A stretch of 64,000 nucleotides of DNA from Bacillota bacterium (GTDB lineage: Bacteria; Bacillota; Clostridia; Acetivibrionales; DSM-1351): assembly GCA_023393115.1 (NCBI GenBank), contig JAEWMS010000025.1:62001-126000 (forward strand). Direction: 5' to 3'. Shown piece after piece: positions 27,111 to 36,862 of the stretch. The notes beneath the pieces are model-generated. The model was given only the letters and a program-made list of their open reading frames with translations. It had not been told where the DNA came from and made no database searches. Every line of letters starts with the position of its first letter. Within the stretch, counting starts at the first letter, position 1. The position numbers and the translations under genes were made by a program.

Positions 27111-28160
27111 ATGGGAATAATAAAAAATTTGGAGTACTTATCACAACTTGTTGCAGTACCTGGTTATGAAAAGGATGCAGCTGAAAAATGCGCAATTCTA
27201 TTTATGGACTGGTGCGATAAGGTTAGCGTTGATAAGTTTTTTAATGTTATATGTTTAAAAAAGGGATGTAACAGGGCTGCAAAAAAAATAATGATATCAG
27301 CACATATTGACGAGATCGGATTTTTGGTGAATTCTATAGATGAAAAGGGCTTTGTTGGTTTAACAAATGTTGGAGGTATAGACAGTAAGATACTTTTGGC
27401 ACAGGAAGTTATCATACACGGAAAGCAGGATATTATCGGTGTTATTGGAGCTACCCCGCCTCATTTGTTAAAGCCTGAGGATGCAGGAAAGGCAGTAAAG
27501 CTTAAGAATCTTAGAGCAGACACCGGACTTTCTGGTGAAGAATTGAAAAAGTTTATTTCCATTGGAGATACAGTATCTCTGAAATCAAAACTAACAATAT
27601 TGAATGAACAGAAAGCCAGTGGAAAGTCACTGGATAACAGAGCCAGTATAGCGTGTTTACTTGAAATACTAAGGCTTCTTAAGGATGTTAATCATGAAAA
27701 TGATTTATTATTCGTAGCATCATCTCAGGAGGAGACAAATTTGGCCGGAATTATGACGGCGTCATATGCCCTTAGACCTGATGCGGCAATAGTTATAGAC
27801 GTATGTCACGGAGATATTCCTGACCTTCCAAAGGAGGTTTCCTCAACACCCGGTAAAGGACCTGAAATTTCTATAGGTCCTAATTTACAGCCAAAGCTTG
27901 TTTCAAAGCTATTTGAATTAGGCAGGGAAAATGGTATTCCGTATCAGAAAATGGTTGAAGCGGGAGATACCGGAACGGAGGCCTGGGCAACACAGGTCAG
28001 TGCCAACGGAATACCGACAGCGCTGCTTTCCATTCCAGTAAGATATATGCACACTACTGTAGAAACTGTAAACCTGGAAGATATAAAATTCACTGCAAGA
28101 TTGGTCTCAGAATTTGCCAAACAAAGCAGTGAACAGCTGGGGGAATTATTATGCTTATAA
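27111..28160 (+). CDS. M42-family aminopeptidase, first of three
   Basis: This 349-residue M42 metallopeptidase has the metal and catalytic motifs SAHIDEIGFLV, LDNRASIACLLEIL, SSQEETNLAG and VIDVCHGDIPD, and a final metal His in RYMHTT. M42 enzymes are large cytoplasmic tetrahedral aminopeptidases that finish peptide breakdown. The ribosome site is weak (AAAAGGG about 16 bases upstream). Its stop overlaps the next gene's start by 10 bp, so the two are coupled. It is the most divergent of the three, with shorter loops around the second motif. Confidence 0.9.
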   Translation: MGIIKNLEYLSQLVAVPGYEKDAAEKCAILFMDWCDKVSVDKFFNVICLKKGCNRAAKKIMISAHIDEIGFLVNSIDEKGFVGLTNVGGIDSKILLAQEVIIHGKQDIIGVIGATPPHLLKPEDAGKAVKLKNLRADTGLSGEELKKFISIGDTVSLKSKLTILNEQKASGKSLDNRASIACLLEILRLLKDVNHENDLLFVASSQEETNLAGIMTASYALRPDAAIVIDVCHGDIPDLPKEVSSTPGKGPEISIGPNLQPKLVSKLFELGRENGIPYQKMVEAGDTGTEAWATQVSANGIPTALLSIPVRYMHTTVETVNLEDIKFTARLVSEFAKQSSEQLGELLCL

Positions 28161-29185
28161 AAGAATTAACTGATTTAAATGGTGTATCGGGAAATGAAAA
28201 GGAAGTAAGAGAGTATATAATCTCAAAAATAGAAAACCTATGTGATTCCTATAAGGTAGACTCCATCGGAAATGTTATTGCATTTAAAAGAGGTAGCGGG
28301 AGCAAGCAAAAGGTAATGCTGTCGGCTCACATGGATGAGGTTGGTTTCATTGTAGCCGGCCATACAGATAAAGGCTTCATAAAGTTTAAGGCTGTAGGCG
28401 GAATTGATGATAGGATACTTCCCGGGAAAAAGGTAGTTGTTGGGAAGAAGAAGTTGAGTGGTGTTATTGGAATAAAGCCCATTCATCAGCAGGAACGTGA
28501 AGAGCGTGAAAAGATTACAAAAATCAAGCAGCTATATATTGATATAGGTGCCGACTCAAAGGAGGAAGTTGAAAAATTGGCACCTTTGGGAGAGTTCATT
28601 GCCTTTGACAGTGATTTTGTTAACCTGGGCTACGATTGTATAAAAGCTAAAGCTCTTGACGACAGGGTGGGGTGTGCTGTTCTTATAGAAGCTCTTAAGC
28701 ACAGCTATGACTTCGACCTTTATGCCTGTTTTACCGTTCAGGAGGAGGTGGGACTCAGAGGTGCTCAGGTGGCCGCATACGGTGTAATGCCTGATATTGC
28801 ACTAATAATTGAGGGAACCACCTGTGCAGATGTACCTGACGTAGAAAAGCATGAGTATTCAACAATACTTGGAAATGGCGCTGCTCTTACCATTATGGAC
28901 AGAACCTGCTATTGTGACAGGGAACTGGTTCAATATCTATACGATGTAGCAGTTCAAAACAACATTAAGGTTCAGTATAAACAAACCACAACCGGGGGAA
29001 ATGATGCCGGTCAAATTCAAAGAACCGGAACGGGTGTAAAAACTGCTTCAATATCCGTTCCCTGTAGATATATACATTCACCTGTTTCGGTAATGAGCCG
29101 AAGTGATTATGAAGCAGTTGAAAGGCTTACAATTACCGCGCTGCACCAAATCAGTATCGACAAGGGAATTTTGAAAAAACAGTAG
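28151..29185 (+). CDS. M42-family aminopeptidase, second of three
   Basis: This 344-residue protein has SAHMDEVGFIV, LDDRVGCAVLIEAL, TVQEEVGLRGAQVAAYG, LIIEGTTCADVPD (Glu in place of Asp at one metal ligand, as in many M42 proteins) and RYIHSP. The start ATG lies within the end of the preceding gene after TGGGGGAA. It is active-site complete. Together with its neighbours it likely processes peptides brought in by systems such as the Opp transporter upstream. Confidence 0.92.
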   Translation: MLIKELTDLNGVSGNEKEVREYIISKIENLCDSYKVDSIGNVIAFKRGSGSKQKVMLSAHMDEVGFIVAGHTDKGFIKFKAVGGIDDRILPGKKVVVGKKKLSGVIGIKPIHQQEREEREKITKIKQLYIDIGADSKEEVEKLAPLGEFIAFDSDFVNLGYDCIKAKALDDRVGCAVLIEALKHSYDFDLYACFTVQEEVGLRGAQVAAYGVMPDIALIIEGTTCADVPDVEKHEYSTILGNGAALTIMDRTCYCDRELVQYLYDVAVQNNIKVQYKQTTTGGNDAGQIQRTGTGVKTASISVPCRYIHSPVSVMSRSDYEAVERLTITALHQISIDKGILKKQ

Positions 29186-29310
29186 TATATTTATTATTCA
29201 ATACATTTTATGGCCGCTATATCGGCTCAAAGCAACAATGTTGACTCGAAGCGGTTAAACTATCAAAACCAAAAGTATAAAAGCCGCTATTACGGCTCAT
29301 GGAGGTTAAT

Positions 29311-30300
29311 ATGCAGGAAACATTGAAATTGGTGACCCAGGTATTCGGGGTCTCCGGAAACGAAGATGAGATAAGAGAAGTCATAACAAATGAAATAAAG
29401 AAACATGTTGATGAGATAAGAGTAGATGCAATGGGCAACTTAATTGCTGTAAAAAAGGGAAAAAAGAAAAAGATAATGCTTGCAGCTCATATGGATGAGA
29501 TAGGTGTTATAGCTACTTTTATCGATGAAAATGGCTTCATTAGGTTTTCCAATCTGGGAGGAGTTTCACCGTTTACTTCCCTCGGACAGCGAGTAAAATT
29601 CCGGAACGGAACAATAGGTACTGTGAATTCGGAAGAAAAGCTCGAAGATATGAAGGGGCTGAAGTTGGGGAAGATGTATATCGATATTGGCTGTAAAAAC
29701 AGAGAAGAAGCTGAAAAGCTAGTTAGGGTAGGAGATACGGCCAGCTTTGTAGGTGATTATATTGTACAGGGAAATTACGCTATATCCAAGGCAATGGATG
29801 ACAGAAGCGGATGCGCTGTATTAATCAAACTTATAAAAACACTACCAAAAACAGATAATGAAATTTACTTTGTTTTTACAACGCAGGAGGAACTTGGTCT
29901 CAGGGGAGCAAAAACCGCTGCATTCGGTATAATGCCCGACTGCGCTGTTGCAATCGATGTTACGCTTACAGGTGATACCCCCGAAAGCAATAGTAGAGAG
30001 GTAAAACTGGGAGGGGGACCCGCAATTAAAGTTAAGGACAGTGCATATATAGCAAACCCATCAATACGAAGATCACTTGAGGAACTGGCCGCAGAAAACT
30101 CTATTCCATTCACTCTTGAGCTTCTTGACAGAGGCGGCAGTGATCCTGGAGCAATACAGACTTCGGGAGTGGGTGTTCCATGTGGTGGGATATCAATACC
30201 CTGCAGAAGTGTACATTCTCCTTCTGAAATGGTATGTCTCGAAGATTTGGAGAATTGTGTAAAACTTACAGCTCTATTTATTAAAAATTACAAAGGCTAG
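29311..30300 (+). CDS. M42-family aminopeptidase, third of three
   Basis: This 329-residue protein has AAHMDEIGVIA, MDDRSGCAVLI, TTQEELGLRGAKTAAFG, AIDVTLTGDTPE and RSVHSP. The start at 29311 is set by ATGGAGG five bases upstream; the in-frame ATG that overlaps the ribosome site is not the start. A 125-bp spacer with two CCG-N6-CGG dyads separates it from the second copy, so it may have separate regulation. It is closest to the YsdC/glutamyl-aminopeptidase type. Confidence 0.92.
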   Translation: MQETLKLVTQVFGVSGNEDEIREVITNEIKKHVDEIRVDAMGNLIAVKKGKKKKIMLAAHMDEIGVIATFIDENGFIRFSNLGGVSPFTSLGQRVKFRNGTIGTVNSEEKLEDMKGLKLGKMYIDIGCKNREEAEKLVRVGDTASFVGDYIVQGNYAISKAMDDRSGCAVLIKLIKTLPKTDNEIYFVFTTQEELGLRGAKTAAFGIMPDCAVAIDVTLTGDTPESNSREVKLGGGPAIKVKDSAYIANPSIRRSLEELAAENSIPFTLELLDRGGSDPGAIQTSGVGVPCGGISIPCRSVHSPSEMVCLEDLENCVKLTALFIKNYKG

Positions 30301-30313
30301 GATTCGGAGAATA

Positions 30314-31216
30314 ATGTCTAAATTAAACTTATCTGATATAACGCCAAAGCGAAATTTGGCGTTGTTTTTTCTTGTTTTAACGGCGGTATTATGGAGTCTG
30401 GGAGGATTGTTGATTAAACTGGTAGATTGGAACCCGATCGCTATAGCAGGTGCCAGAAGCCTTATAGCTGCTGCCTTAATATTGTTTTTTGTTAAAAAGC
30501 CTGATTTTAGGTTTACATTTACAAAATTTGCTGCTTCATTTGTATATGCCGGGACGGTTATAGCTTTTGTTTATGCAAACAAACTTACATCGGCTGCAAA
30601 TGCCATCATTCTCCAATACACAGCACCTATTTATGTTGCGGTTTTTGGAGCTATATTCTTAAAGGAGAAGGTAAGATGGTATGACGTCATTACGATAGTA
30701 ACGGTTCTTGGTGGTATTATACTATTTTTTATTGATGAGCTATCTCCCGGAAATATGCTAGGAAATATACTTGCCATTATCAGCGGTGTATTCTTTGCTT
30801 TAACAGCCTTATTATTGAGGTTTCAGAAGGATGACAACCCTTTGGACAGAATATTTTGGGGAAATGTAATGACTGCTATTGTAGCTATACCTTTTATGTT
30901 CAAATCAGTACCTGATTCAAAAAGTATAATCGGTATTATTTTGCTTGGTATCTTTCAGCTTGGATTCTCATATATATTATTCTCTTTTGCAATTAAAAAC
31001 GTATCAGCTCTGGAGGCCGTTCTAATTCCATTCATTGAACCTGTTTTAAACCCAATATGGGTTGCACTGGTAGTAAATGAAATTCCTGGAGTTTATTCTC
31101 TTATAGGCGGAGGGATTGTATTAGCGGCAGTAACATTTAGGTGCGTTTACACATATTATCTGTCGAAGAAAAAAGAGTTAAGTACAAATAAGCAGGATTT
31201 TGTAGAGATTTCATAG
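30314..31216 (+). CDS. DMT/EamA-family transporter
   Basis: This 300-residue protein has ten predicted membrane helices in two EamA repeats. The first ends in the conserved NAIILQYTAPIYVAVFGAIFLKEK and the second in ALEAVLIPFIEPVLNPIWVALV. EamA proteins export or exchange metabolites; the substrate is unknown. GGAGA lies four bases before the ATG, 14 bp after the M42 gene, so it is probably in the same transcript and might export amino acids released there. Confidence 0.88.
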   Translation: MSKLNLSDITPKRNLALFFLVLTAVLWSLGGLLIKLVDWNPIAIAGARSLIAAALILFFVKKPDFRFTFTKFAASFVYAGTVIAFVYANKLTSAANAIILQYTAPIYVAVFGAIFLKEKVRWYDVITIVTVLGGIILFFIDELSPGNMLGNILAIISGVFFALTALLLRFQKDDNPLDRIFWGNVMTAIVAIPFMFKSVPDSKSIIGIILLGIFQLGFSYILFSFAIKNVSALEAVLIPFIEPVLNPIWVALVVNEIPGVYSLIGGGIVLAAVTFRCVYTYYLSKKKELSTNKQDFVEIS

Positions 31217-31323
31217 AATAAATACATATAACATAAATATCTATGAATTACACTCAACAGTAATTATTCTTATAAATGCGTCTATAAATGTGGTCAAAAT
31301 CATTAATGAAATGGGGTGTTGTT

Positions 31324-32955
31324 ATGAATATTACCTTTCTTGGAGCAGCGAAAACCGTTACAGGCTCTTGTTATCTGATAGAGACCAAGGATAAGAAATT
31401 TCTTGTAGATTGCGGTATGTTTCAGGGGCGGGCAAATGAGGTCATTTTAAACGCCGAGCCTTTTTCCTTTAATCCCGGAGAGCTGGATTTTATGCTTTTA
31501 ACGCATGCTCATATCGATCACAGCGGAAGAATTCCAAAGCTTTATATGGACGGTTTTAAAGGGACTATTTATGCAACCAGACCGACAGTTCAGCTTTGCG
31601 GAATAATGCTGCCGGACAGCGGTCATATTCAGGAAACAGAAAATGAATGGCTGAATAGAAAAAGACAGAGGGCCGGGAAGCCGCCAGTAAAACCTCTATA
31701 TACGGTAAAAGAAGCTACAGATTGCTTGGAATTATTCAAGGGAGTAGCCTATGGTGAGGCCATCAGCATTACTGATGATATACGTGTACGGTTCAATGAT
31801 GCAGGGCACATTTTGGGTTCTGCCATTATCGAGGTCTGGGTCAGAGAGAACGGAAAGGATACAAAGATCGTATTCAGCGGAGATCTTGGAAACAGGGGAG
31901 TACCCATTTTGAGAGACCCGGCAGTGATATCCGACGCAGATTATCTTGTTGTTGAGTCTACTTACGGTAATAGGCAGCATATTTTAAAAAAGGATAAGGA
32001 TAAGCTCGAAAGGTTTATAAACATTATTTCAGATACTATAGCAAAAGGTGGTAATGTTGTAATCCCGTCCTTTGCTGTGGGCAGAACCCAGGAAATAATT
32101 TATGATCTGAATAAGTACATGGATGTTTTCGGTGATGTGGTTGACAGAATACTGAATGTTCCTGTGTATGTGGATAGTCCTTTGGCAACCTCAGCAACAC
32201 AAATTTTCAGGCAGAACCTGGATTGCTTTGATGAAGAAGCAAAGGAGTACATAGCAAACGGTGACAATCCTCTTGATTTCCCAACCTTGAAATTTACTCA
32301 ATCCCCGGAAGAGTCCAGAAAGCTGAATGAAAAAACAGAGAGTACAATAATTATTTCTGCCAGCGGAATGTGTGATGCCGGCAGAATAAAACACCATCTG
32401 AAGCATAACCTGTGGAGAAAGGAATCAACAATACTTTTTGTGGGTTATCAGGCTGAGGGGACTCTTGGAAGGAGAATACTGGATGGAGCAACCAAGGTTA
32501 AGCTTTTCGGTGAGGAGATAACGGTTAATGCCAGAATAGAAGCGATAGATGGTTTTTCCGGTCATGCTGACAAATCCGGGCTTTTGTCATGGATAGGCAG
32601 TATTGCCAAGAAACCTAGAAAGGTATTTATTGTTCACGGCGAACAAGAGGTAATGAATGAGTTTGCACAGACTCTTAACGATGAATTCGGCCTGCAGTCA
32701 ATTATTCCAGCCAGAGGTGACTCCTTTGTTGTCACTGCTGACAGCTTGTATGAAAATGCTTCTAACATTGATGCTCAGAAGAGGTTCAGGAGACTGGCTG
32801 TTGTTGAAATGCTTGAGACTTTGAGAGAAGAATTTGAAGAATTGTCTGAGATTCTGAAGGGAGACCTTAAACAGGAAAAATCAGATGTCGAAATTGATGA
32901 AGTTACTGCTAAACTAAAACTTGTAGAAAAGGCTATTGTTGAAGCACTAAAATAA
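31324..32955 (+). CDS. beta-CASP metallo-beta-lactamase nuclease (YSH1/CPSF-like)
   Basis: This 543-residue protein starts MNITFLGAAKTVTGSCYLI at 31324; GGGGTG precedes this ATG, and the upstream ATG at 31288 lacks a site. Motifs are THAHIDHSGRIPKL (metal), HILGSAIIEV, FSGDLGNRG, ESTYGNR, the beta-CASP block VIPSFAVGRTQEIIYDLNKY, SGMCDAGRIKHHL, and FSGHADKSGLLSWI with VHGEQ at the end. It is related to the archaeal and bacterial RNA-processing CPSF homologues and is distinct from RNase J elsewhere in the window. The cellular RNA target is unknown. Confidence 0.9.
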   Translation: MNITFLGAAKTVTGSCYLIETKDKKFLVDCGMFQGRANEVILNAEPFSFNPGELDFMLLTHAHIDHSGRIPKLYMDGFKGTIYATRPTVQLCGIMLPDSGHIQETENEWLNRKRQRAGKPPVKPLYTVKEATDCLELFKGVAYGEAISITDDIRVRFNDAGHILGSAIIEVWVRENGKDTKIVFSGDLGNRGVPILRDPAVISDADYLVVESTYGNRQHILKKDKDKLERFINIISDTIAKGGNVVIPSFAVGRTQEIIYDLNKYMDVFGDVVDRILNVPVYVDSPLATSATQIFRQNLDCFDEEAKEYIANGDNPLDFPTLKFTQSPEESRKLNEKTESTIIISASGMCDAGRIKHHLKHNLWRKESTILFVGYQAEGTLGRRILDGATKVKLFGEEITVNARIEAIDGFSGHADKSGLLSWIGSIAKKPRKVFIVHGEQEVMNEFAQTLNDEFGLQSIIPARGDSFVVTADSLYENASNIDAQKRFRRLAVVEMLETLREEFEELSEILKGDLKQEKSDVEIDEVTAKLKLVEKAIVEALK

Positions 32956-33004
32956 AATATTTTCTTAAAATTCATATATATTAAAATTAATTTTTATCAA
33001 TTTT

Positions 33005-33042
33005 AACCAAAAAGCAATGAGATTTCTCATTGCTTTTTGGTT
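33005..33042 (+). terminator. terminator after the beta-CASP nuclease
   Basis: Perfect 17-base arms (33005-33021 and 33026-33042) flank a 4-base loop. A5 and T5 runs lie inside the arms, so it can work in both directions. Confidence 0.85.
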
Positions 33043-33193
33043 ATGTTTATGCCTTTCAAACCCTTGAAATTACTGGAGTTAAGAAATATTGAACAGGTAA
33101 AAGGAAATCATACCATTTCATACAAAACTGGAAGTATATCAGTATAAATTAGAGTAATTAATATTTTTTAGGGATTTTGAACCATTTGAATAA

Positions 33194-33222
33194 TTGACAT
33201 TCTTTTAAAAAATTTGTATAAC
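33194..33222 (+). promoter_or_regulatory. promoter of the exported transglycosylase-like gene
   Basis: TTGACA (33194-33199) and TATAAC (33217-33222) are 17 bp apart. The ATG is 114 bp further on, so a leader of about 105 bases is expected; it contains a small AAGCAT/ATGCTT hairpin near 33297-33314. Confidence 0.7.
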
Positions 33223-33335
33223 TTATAAGGATGTAAAAAAGATGTTATTGTAGTTAATATTACAATTTCGGATTAAAAACACAGCGTGGTCAAATAAGCA
33301 TAAATAAATGCTTCGGGCCATTCGGAGGACTTAAT

Positions 33336-34316
33336 ATGAATATTCTGAAATTAAAGAAAAAAGCGACTTTTTCTTTAATTGCGTTATTAATTGGCAGTAC
33401 AATGTTTTACTATGCAAATAGTTTATTTGATATAACCGGGTACATAAGCAAGCAGGTCCAAATACTTAAAGTGAGCGAAATGAAGTATGTGTATGGCCAG
33501 AATGATTTTTCGGGTGATAAATATTACGATAATTCCAATATATTCGATTACAGCAGTCGGTTAGGTCAAATCGGAAATTTCGGACAGGGAATAACGTATA
33601 ACAATAATACGCCGGAATATTTGCTAATTGACGAAAATAAATATGTAGAAAGTACATCAATGGCTGATATTATTAAGAATCTGTCCGAATACAATTCAAT
33701 ACATGATAATCTTGAGAATCAAATAAATCAGGATTCATACAGGGATAAGAAACTAGGTTTTTACTATGTCTTCTCATATGATTACACTATGAATGCATTA
33801 GAGGAATTGAATAATTCCATTGATAGAATATCAGCTGCTCAAAAGGTACCCAAGGCTTTACTATCTGCTGTGCTATTTCGTGAAATGATGTTTCTCGGTC
33901 AGGAGGATTTACTTGACGGACTTCCTATTATAGGTGGAAAGTCTATGGGTATATGTCAGATTGGGATAGAGAATGTAAGATATAATGAACAAATTGTTCA
34001 CGGTGAAAAATCACTGATAATGAGCGAATCTGACGATCAAATTAAAACTATGCTGCAAAACCCGAAACATGCTGTTTATTTTTGTGCTGTACAGCTTAGA
34101 GCCAGAGCAATTAGATTAACAGGGGATTCGGACATTGATCTGAATACACTAAGTGAAAAACAGCTTAAGAAGGTTCTTGAAAACTACAATCTTTCAAAAG
34201 TATCTATTAATGTCGGTCCTATAAAAACCAAGGAAACATATGCTTTGGAGACCTACAGATACTATGAGCTATTTCAGGATTACTACAGGTTGCAGGAGAA
34301 AGATGCATTAAACTAA
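33336..34316 (+). CDS. exported lytic-transglycosylase-like protein
   Basis: This 326-residue protein is anchored or exported by an N-terminal helix (residues about 11-29). The C-terminal half has a lysozyme-like pattern: VPKALLSAVLFREMMF, with a candidate catalytic Glu, then GKSMGICQIGIENVR, resembling the ES-x-G-x-QI region of SLT/goose-type lysozymes. Conserved helices lead to AVYFCAVQLRARA. It would cut peptidoglycan outside the membrane. The N-terminal 150 residues match nothing I know. CGGAGGA precedes the ATG. Enzyme class is inferred from short motifs. Confidence 0.65.
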   Translation: MNILKLKKKATFSLIALLIGSTMFYYANSLFDITGYISKQVQILKVSEMKYVYGQNDFSGDKYYDNSNIFDYSSRLGQIGNFGQGITYNNNTPEYLLIDENKYVESTSMADIIKNLSEYNSIHDNLENQINQDSYRDKKLGFYYVFSYDYTMNALEELNNSIDRISAAQKVPKALLSAVLFREMMFLGQEDLLDGLPIIGGKSMGICQIGIENVRYNEQIVHGEKSLIMSESDDQIKTMLQNPKHAVYFCAVQLRARAIRLTGDSDIDLNTLSEKQLKKVLENYNLSKVSINVGPIKTKETYALETYRYYELFQDYYRLQEKDALN

Positions 34317-34354
34317 CAAAGGTAACTAACTAAGATAATTAACCAGGACCAAAT

Positions 34355-34390
34355 AAAGTGTAATTTGATAAATTACACTTTATTTTTTTT
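34355..34390 (+). terminator. terminator after the transglycosylase-like gene
   Basis: Arms AAAGTGTAATTT (34355-34366) and AAATTACACTTT (34370-34381) with a 3-base loop are followed by a T run. Confidence 0.85.
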
Positions 34391-34490
34391 ATATTATGTA
34401 ATAAAATATTTCCTGTAGCTAAAATATGACAATATTTATTTGGGTAGAATGGTGTTTTACTAATTTAATATTTAATGGAGGACGGTTAGA

Positions 34491-36086
34491 ATGGTAGGGT
34501 CATTTTTATTAACGCTATTACCGATTTTGGTAATAGTCTGTATGCTTGTGATTTTTAAAAAGTCAGCAGATATCAGCGGTATTGTTGGTTGGCTTTGTGT
34601 TTCAGCTGTTGCGGTTCTATTCTTCAATACTTCGTTGGAAGTAATTCTAAGATCAACAGTTTCGGGAATTATCAGATCTTTTCCGGTATCATTGATAGTA
34701 TTGACATCGCTTTTCATGATGGCCTATATGGAAAAGACGGGAGCCCTGAAAAGGATAATCATTTTTATCAAAACCATATCCAGTCATAATAAAGCAGTTC
34801 AGATAATGATGATAAACATAGGCTTTGGAACTTTGATGGTTGCTGTTGGTGCAACACCGGTATCCCTTTTACCACCCATACTTTTAGCTATGGGGTATTC
34901 TACCTATGTTGCTATTGCTCTTCCCTCAATAGGTTATGATGCTTTATGTACATATGCATTACTGGGTGCACCGATTGTTGCTTTTGTCGATTTTGCAAAT
35001 AGATTCTTAGGTCCTGGTAATGAAATTACACCTTCCCAGGCCGGCAGTGTTTTCTATATGTTTCTCCCAATCGTTTCTACATTAATCGGCTTCTGCATGC
35101 TCTATATTGTTGATAAGTGGAATGGTATTAAGAAAGGCTTTTTACCATGTATTGTTACCGGCGGTGTTATTGGTGTGGTATCATACTTCACAAACAGGGT
35201 TGATAATCTTGTAACTCTGACAGGTGTACTTTGCGGTATTGCTGTTATTATAGTAATGGCATTGTATCTGAAAGTTACCGGTAATAACGTAATTGACAGA
35301 AGTAATCTTACTGAAGAAGAGAAGGCTTATGAAAAGGAATATCCTCTTTGGAAAGCGTTAAGTCCATGGGTTATATTAATAGGTTTGATACTTGTATTAA
35401 ATCTTCCAAAACCGGCCTATGATTTCCTATATAATTTAAAACTTCCTATAAACGGTGTTGCCGTAGATGGAAAGGGCATTGCAACAAGAGCTCTATGGAA
35501 TGCCTATACATGGATTGCTGTTGCAGTTGTTTTATCAATGCTGATTATAAGACCAAAAGCTGTTCAGGTAAAGGAAACCTTCAAGGTTTGGTGGAAGAGA
35601 GCTCCAAGACCAGTTTTCTCGGCAGCAATATTTTTCTCCATAGGCGAAATTATGAACTACTCAAATTGGAGTATGGAAACAATGAAATACCAGGCTGCAA
35701 GTATGATAAAGGTTCTTGCAGATGTATCGGCGAACGCTTTTAGTGGTGCATATGGATTTATAACAGGCTTTATCGGACTATTTGGCGGGTTTATTACAGG
35801 CAGTGAAGCATCTACTATCGCTATGTTCGCTAATTATACCATGGAGACTGCAAAGAATCTTAATCTCGGTTTGAATGGACTTATTATTGCTACAGCAGCA
35901 TTGGCCTTTGGCGGCGGTCTTGCAAGTGTTATATCACCAGCCAAACTCCAGAATGCAGCAGCCTCAATAGATAAGCTGGGAGAAGAAAACAAGGTTATTA
36001 GAATTGCTTTCGTATTTGCACTTCTACTAACTTTTATCACCTCAGTATATGCATTACTTCTTCTTAAAATAGGGATTAATGTGTAG
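34491..36086 (+). CDS. lctP: L-lactate permease family protein
   Basis: This 531-residue protein has about 13 membrane helices and family-typical segments: GFGTLMVAVGATPVSLLPPILLAMGYS near the middle of the first half and GLFGGFITGSEASTIAMFANYT plus FGGGLASVISPAKLQNAAAS in the second half. LctP proteins carry lactate or glycolate with protons. TGGAGGA precedes the ATG. No lactate dehydrogenase is adjacent. The stretch SNLTEEEKAYEKEYPLWKAL is a cytoplasmic loop between the two halves. Confidence 0.85.
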   Translation: MVGSFLLTLLPILVIVCMLVIFKKSADISGIVGWLCVSAVAVLFFNTSLEVILRSTVSGIIRSFPVSLIVLTSLFMMAYMEKTGALKRIIIFIKTISSHNKAVQIMMINIGFGTLMVAVGATPVSLLPPILLAMGYSTYVAIALPSIGYDALCTYALLGAPIVAFVDFANRFLGPGNEITPSQAGSVFYMFLPIVSTLIGFCMLYIVDKWNGIKKGFLPCIVTGGVIGVVSYFTNRVDNLVTLTGVLCGIAVIIVMALYLKVTGNNVIDRSNLTEEEKAYEKEYPLWKALSPWVILIGLILVLNLPKPAYDFLYNLKLPINGVAVDGKGIATRALWNAYTWIAVAVVLSMLIIRPKAVQVKETFKVWWKRAPRPVFSAAIFFSIGEIMNYSNWSMETMKYQAASMIKVLADVSANAFSGAYGFITGFIGLFGGFITGSEASTIAMFANYTMETAKNLNLGLNGLIIATAALAFGGGLASVISPAKLQNAAASIDKLGEENKVIRIAFVFALLLTFITSVYALLLLKIGINV

Positions 36087-36120
36087 TATATATTATACTG
36101 TTAAATATAGTAATTACCTT

Positions 36121-36155
36121 AAGGGCACAGGTTTATGATACCTGTGCTCCTTATT
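36121..36155 (+). terminator. terminator after lctP
   Basis: AAGGGCACAGGT pairs with ACCTGTGCTCCTT around a short loop and ends in a modest T-rich tail. Confidence 0.7.
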
Positions 36156-36366
36156 GTCACTTCTAAGGAATATACAGGTAATAGATACATTATTTGAATA
36201 CCGGGATGTTTAGGAAATATGAAATCTGGTAAGAAAATTTAACTAATACGCGAAAATTCTTCTATTTAATTCTCTGGTTATAAGATATAATAGAATTGTT
36301 TTATTACGATTCAGGCAAGGTCTACCTGGATTATTTATGTTATGAAAGGCTGGATGGTATTTACTT

Positions 36367-36816
36367 ATGAAAAGGGTTGAGATATATACTGATGGAGCAT
36401 GTTCAGGCAATCCGGGAGCGGGGGGCTGGGGGGCAGTCCTGATATATGGTGAACATAAAGTTGAGATGTCGGGATATGAGGAGGCAACAACAAACAATAA
36501 AATGGAGTTGACAGCAGCGGTTGAAGCCTTAAAGAGATTAAAGGAACCATGCATTGTCAACTTGTACAGTGACAGTGCCTATTTAATAAATGCCTTTAAA
36601 CAGGGCTGGATTGATAAATGGATAAGATCAGGATGGAAGCGAAACAAAAATGAGGAAGTAAAGAACGTGGATATATGGCAGGAATTGGTTCGCTTATCTG
36701 ATTATCATAAAATAAATTGGATAAAGGTTAAGGGACATGCAGATAATGAGATGAACAACAGATGTGACAAACTGGCTACAGATGAAATAAAAAAAGCGTC
36801 TGCCAGAGGAAAATAG
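36367..36816 (+). CDS. rnhA: ribonuclease HI
   Basis: This 149-residue protein starts MKRVEIYTDGACSGNPG. The four catalytic acids are visible as Asp9, Glu47 (NNKMELTAA), Asp69 (LYSDSAYL) and Asp134 (NNRCDKLA), with the basic handle IRSGWKRNKNEEVKN and the flexible-loop His in VKGHADN. It removes the RNA strand of RNA-DNA hybrids. The ribosome site is weak. It leads a row of housekeeping genes (Nudix, spoIIM, xerD). Confidence 0.95.
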   Translation: MKRVEIYTDGACSGNPGAGGWGAVLIYGEHKVEMSGYEEATTNNKMELTAAVEALKRLKEPCIVNLYSDSAYLINAFKQGWIDKWIRSGWKRNKNEEVKNVDIWQELVRLSDYHKINWIKVKGHADNEMNNRCDKLATDEIKKASARGK

Positions 36817-36862
36817 AATAGTTTTATTAACAGATAAAATATCTTGGTATGGAGGTACGGTA

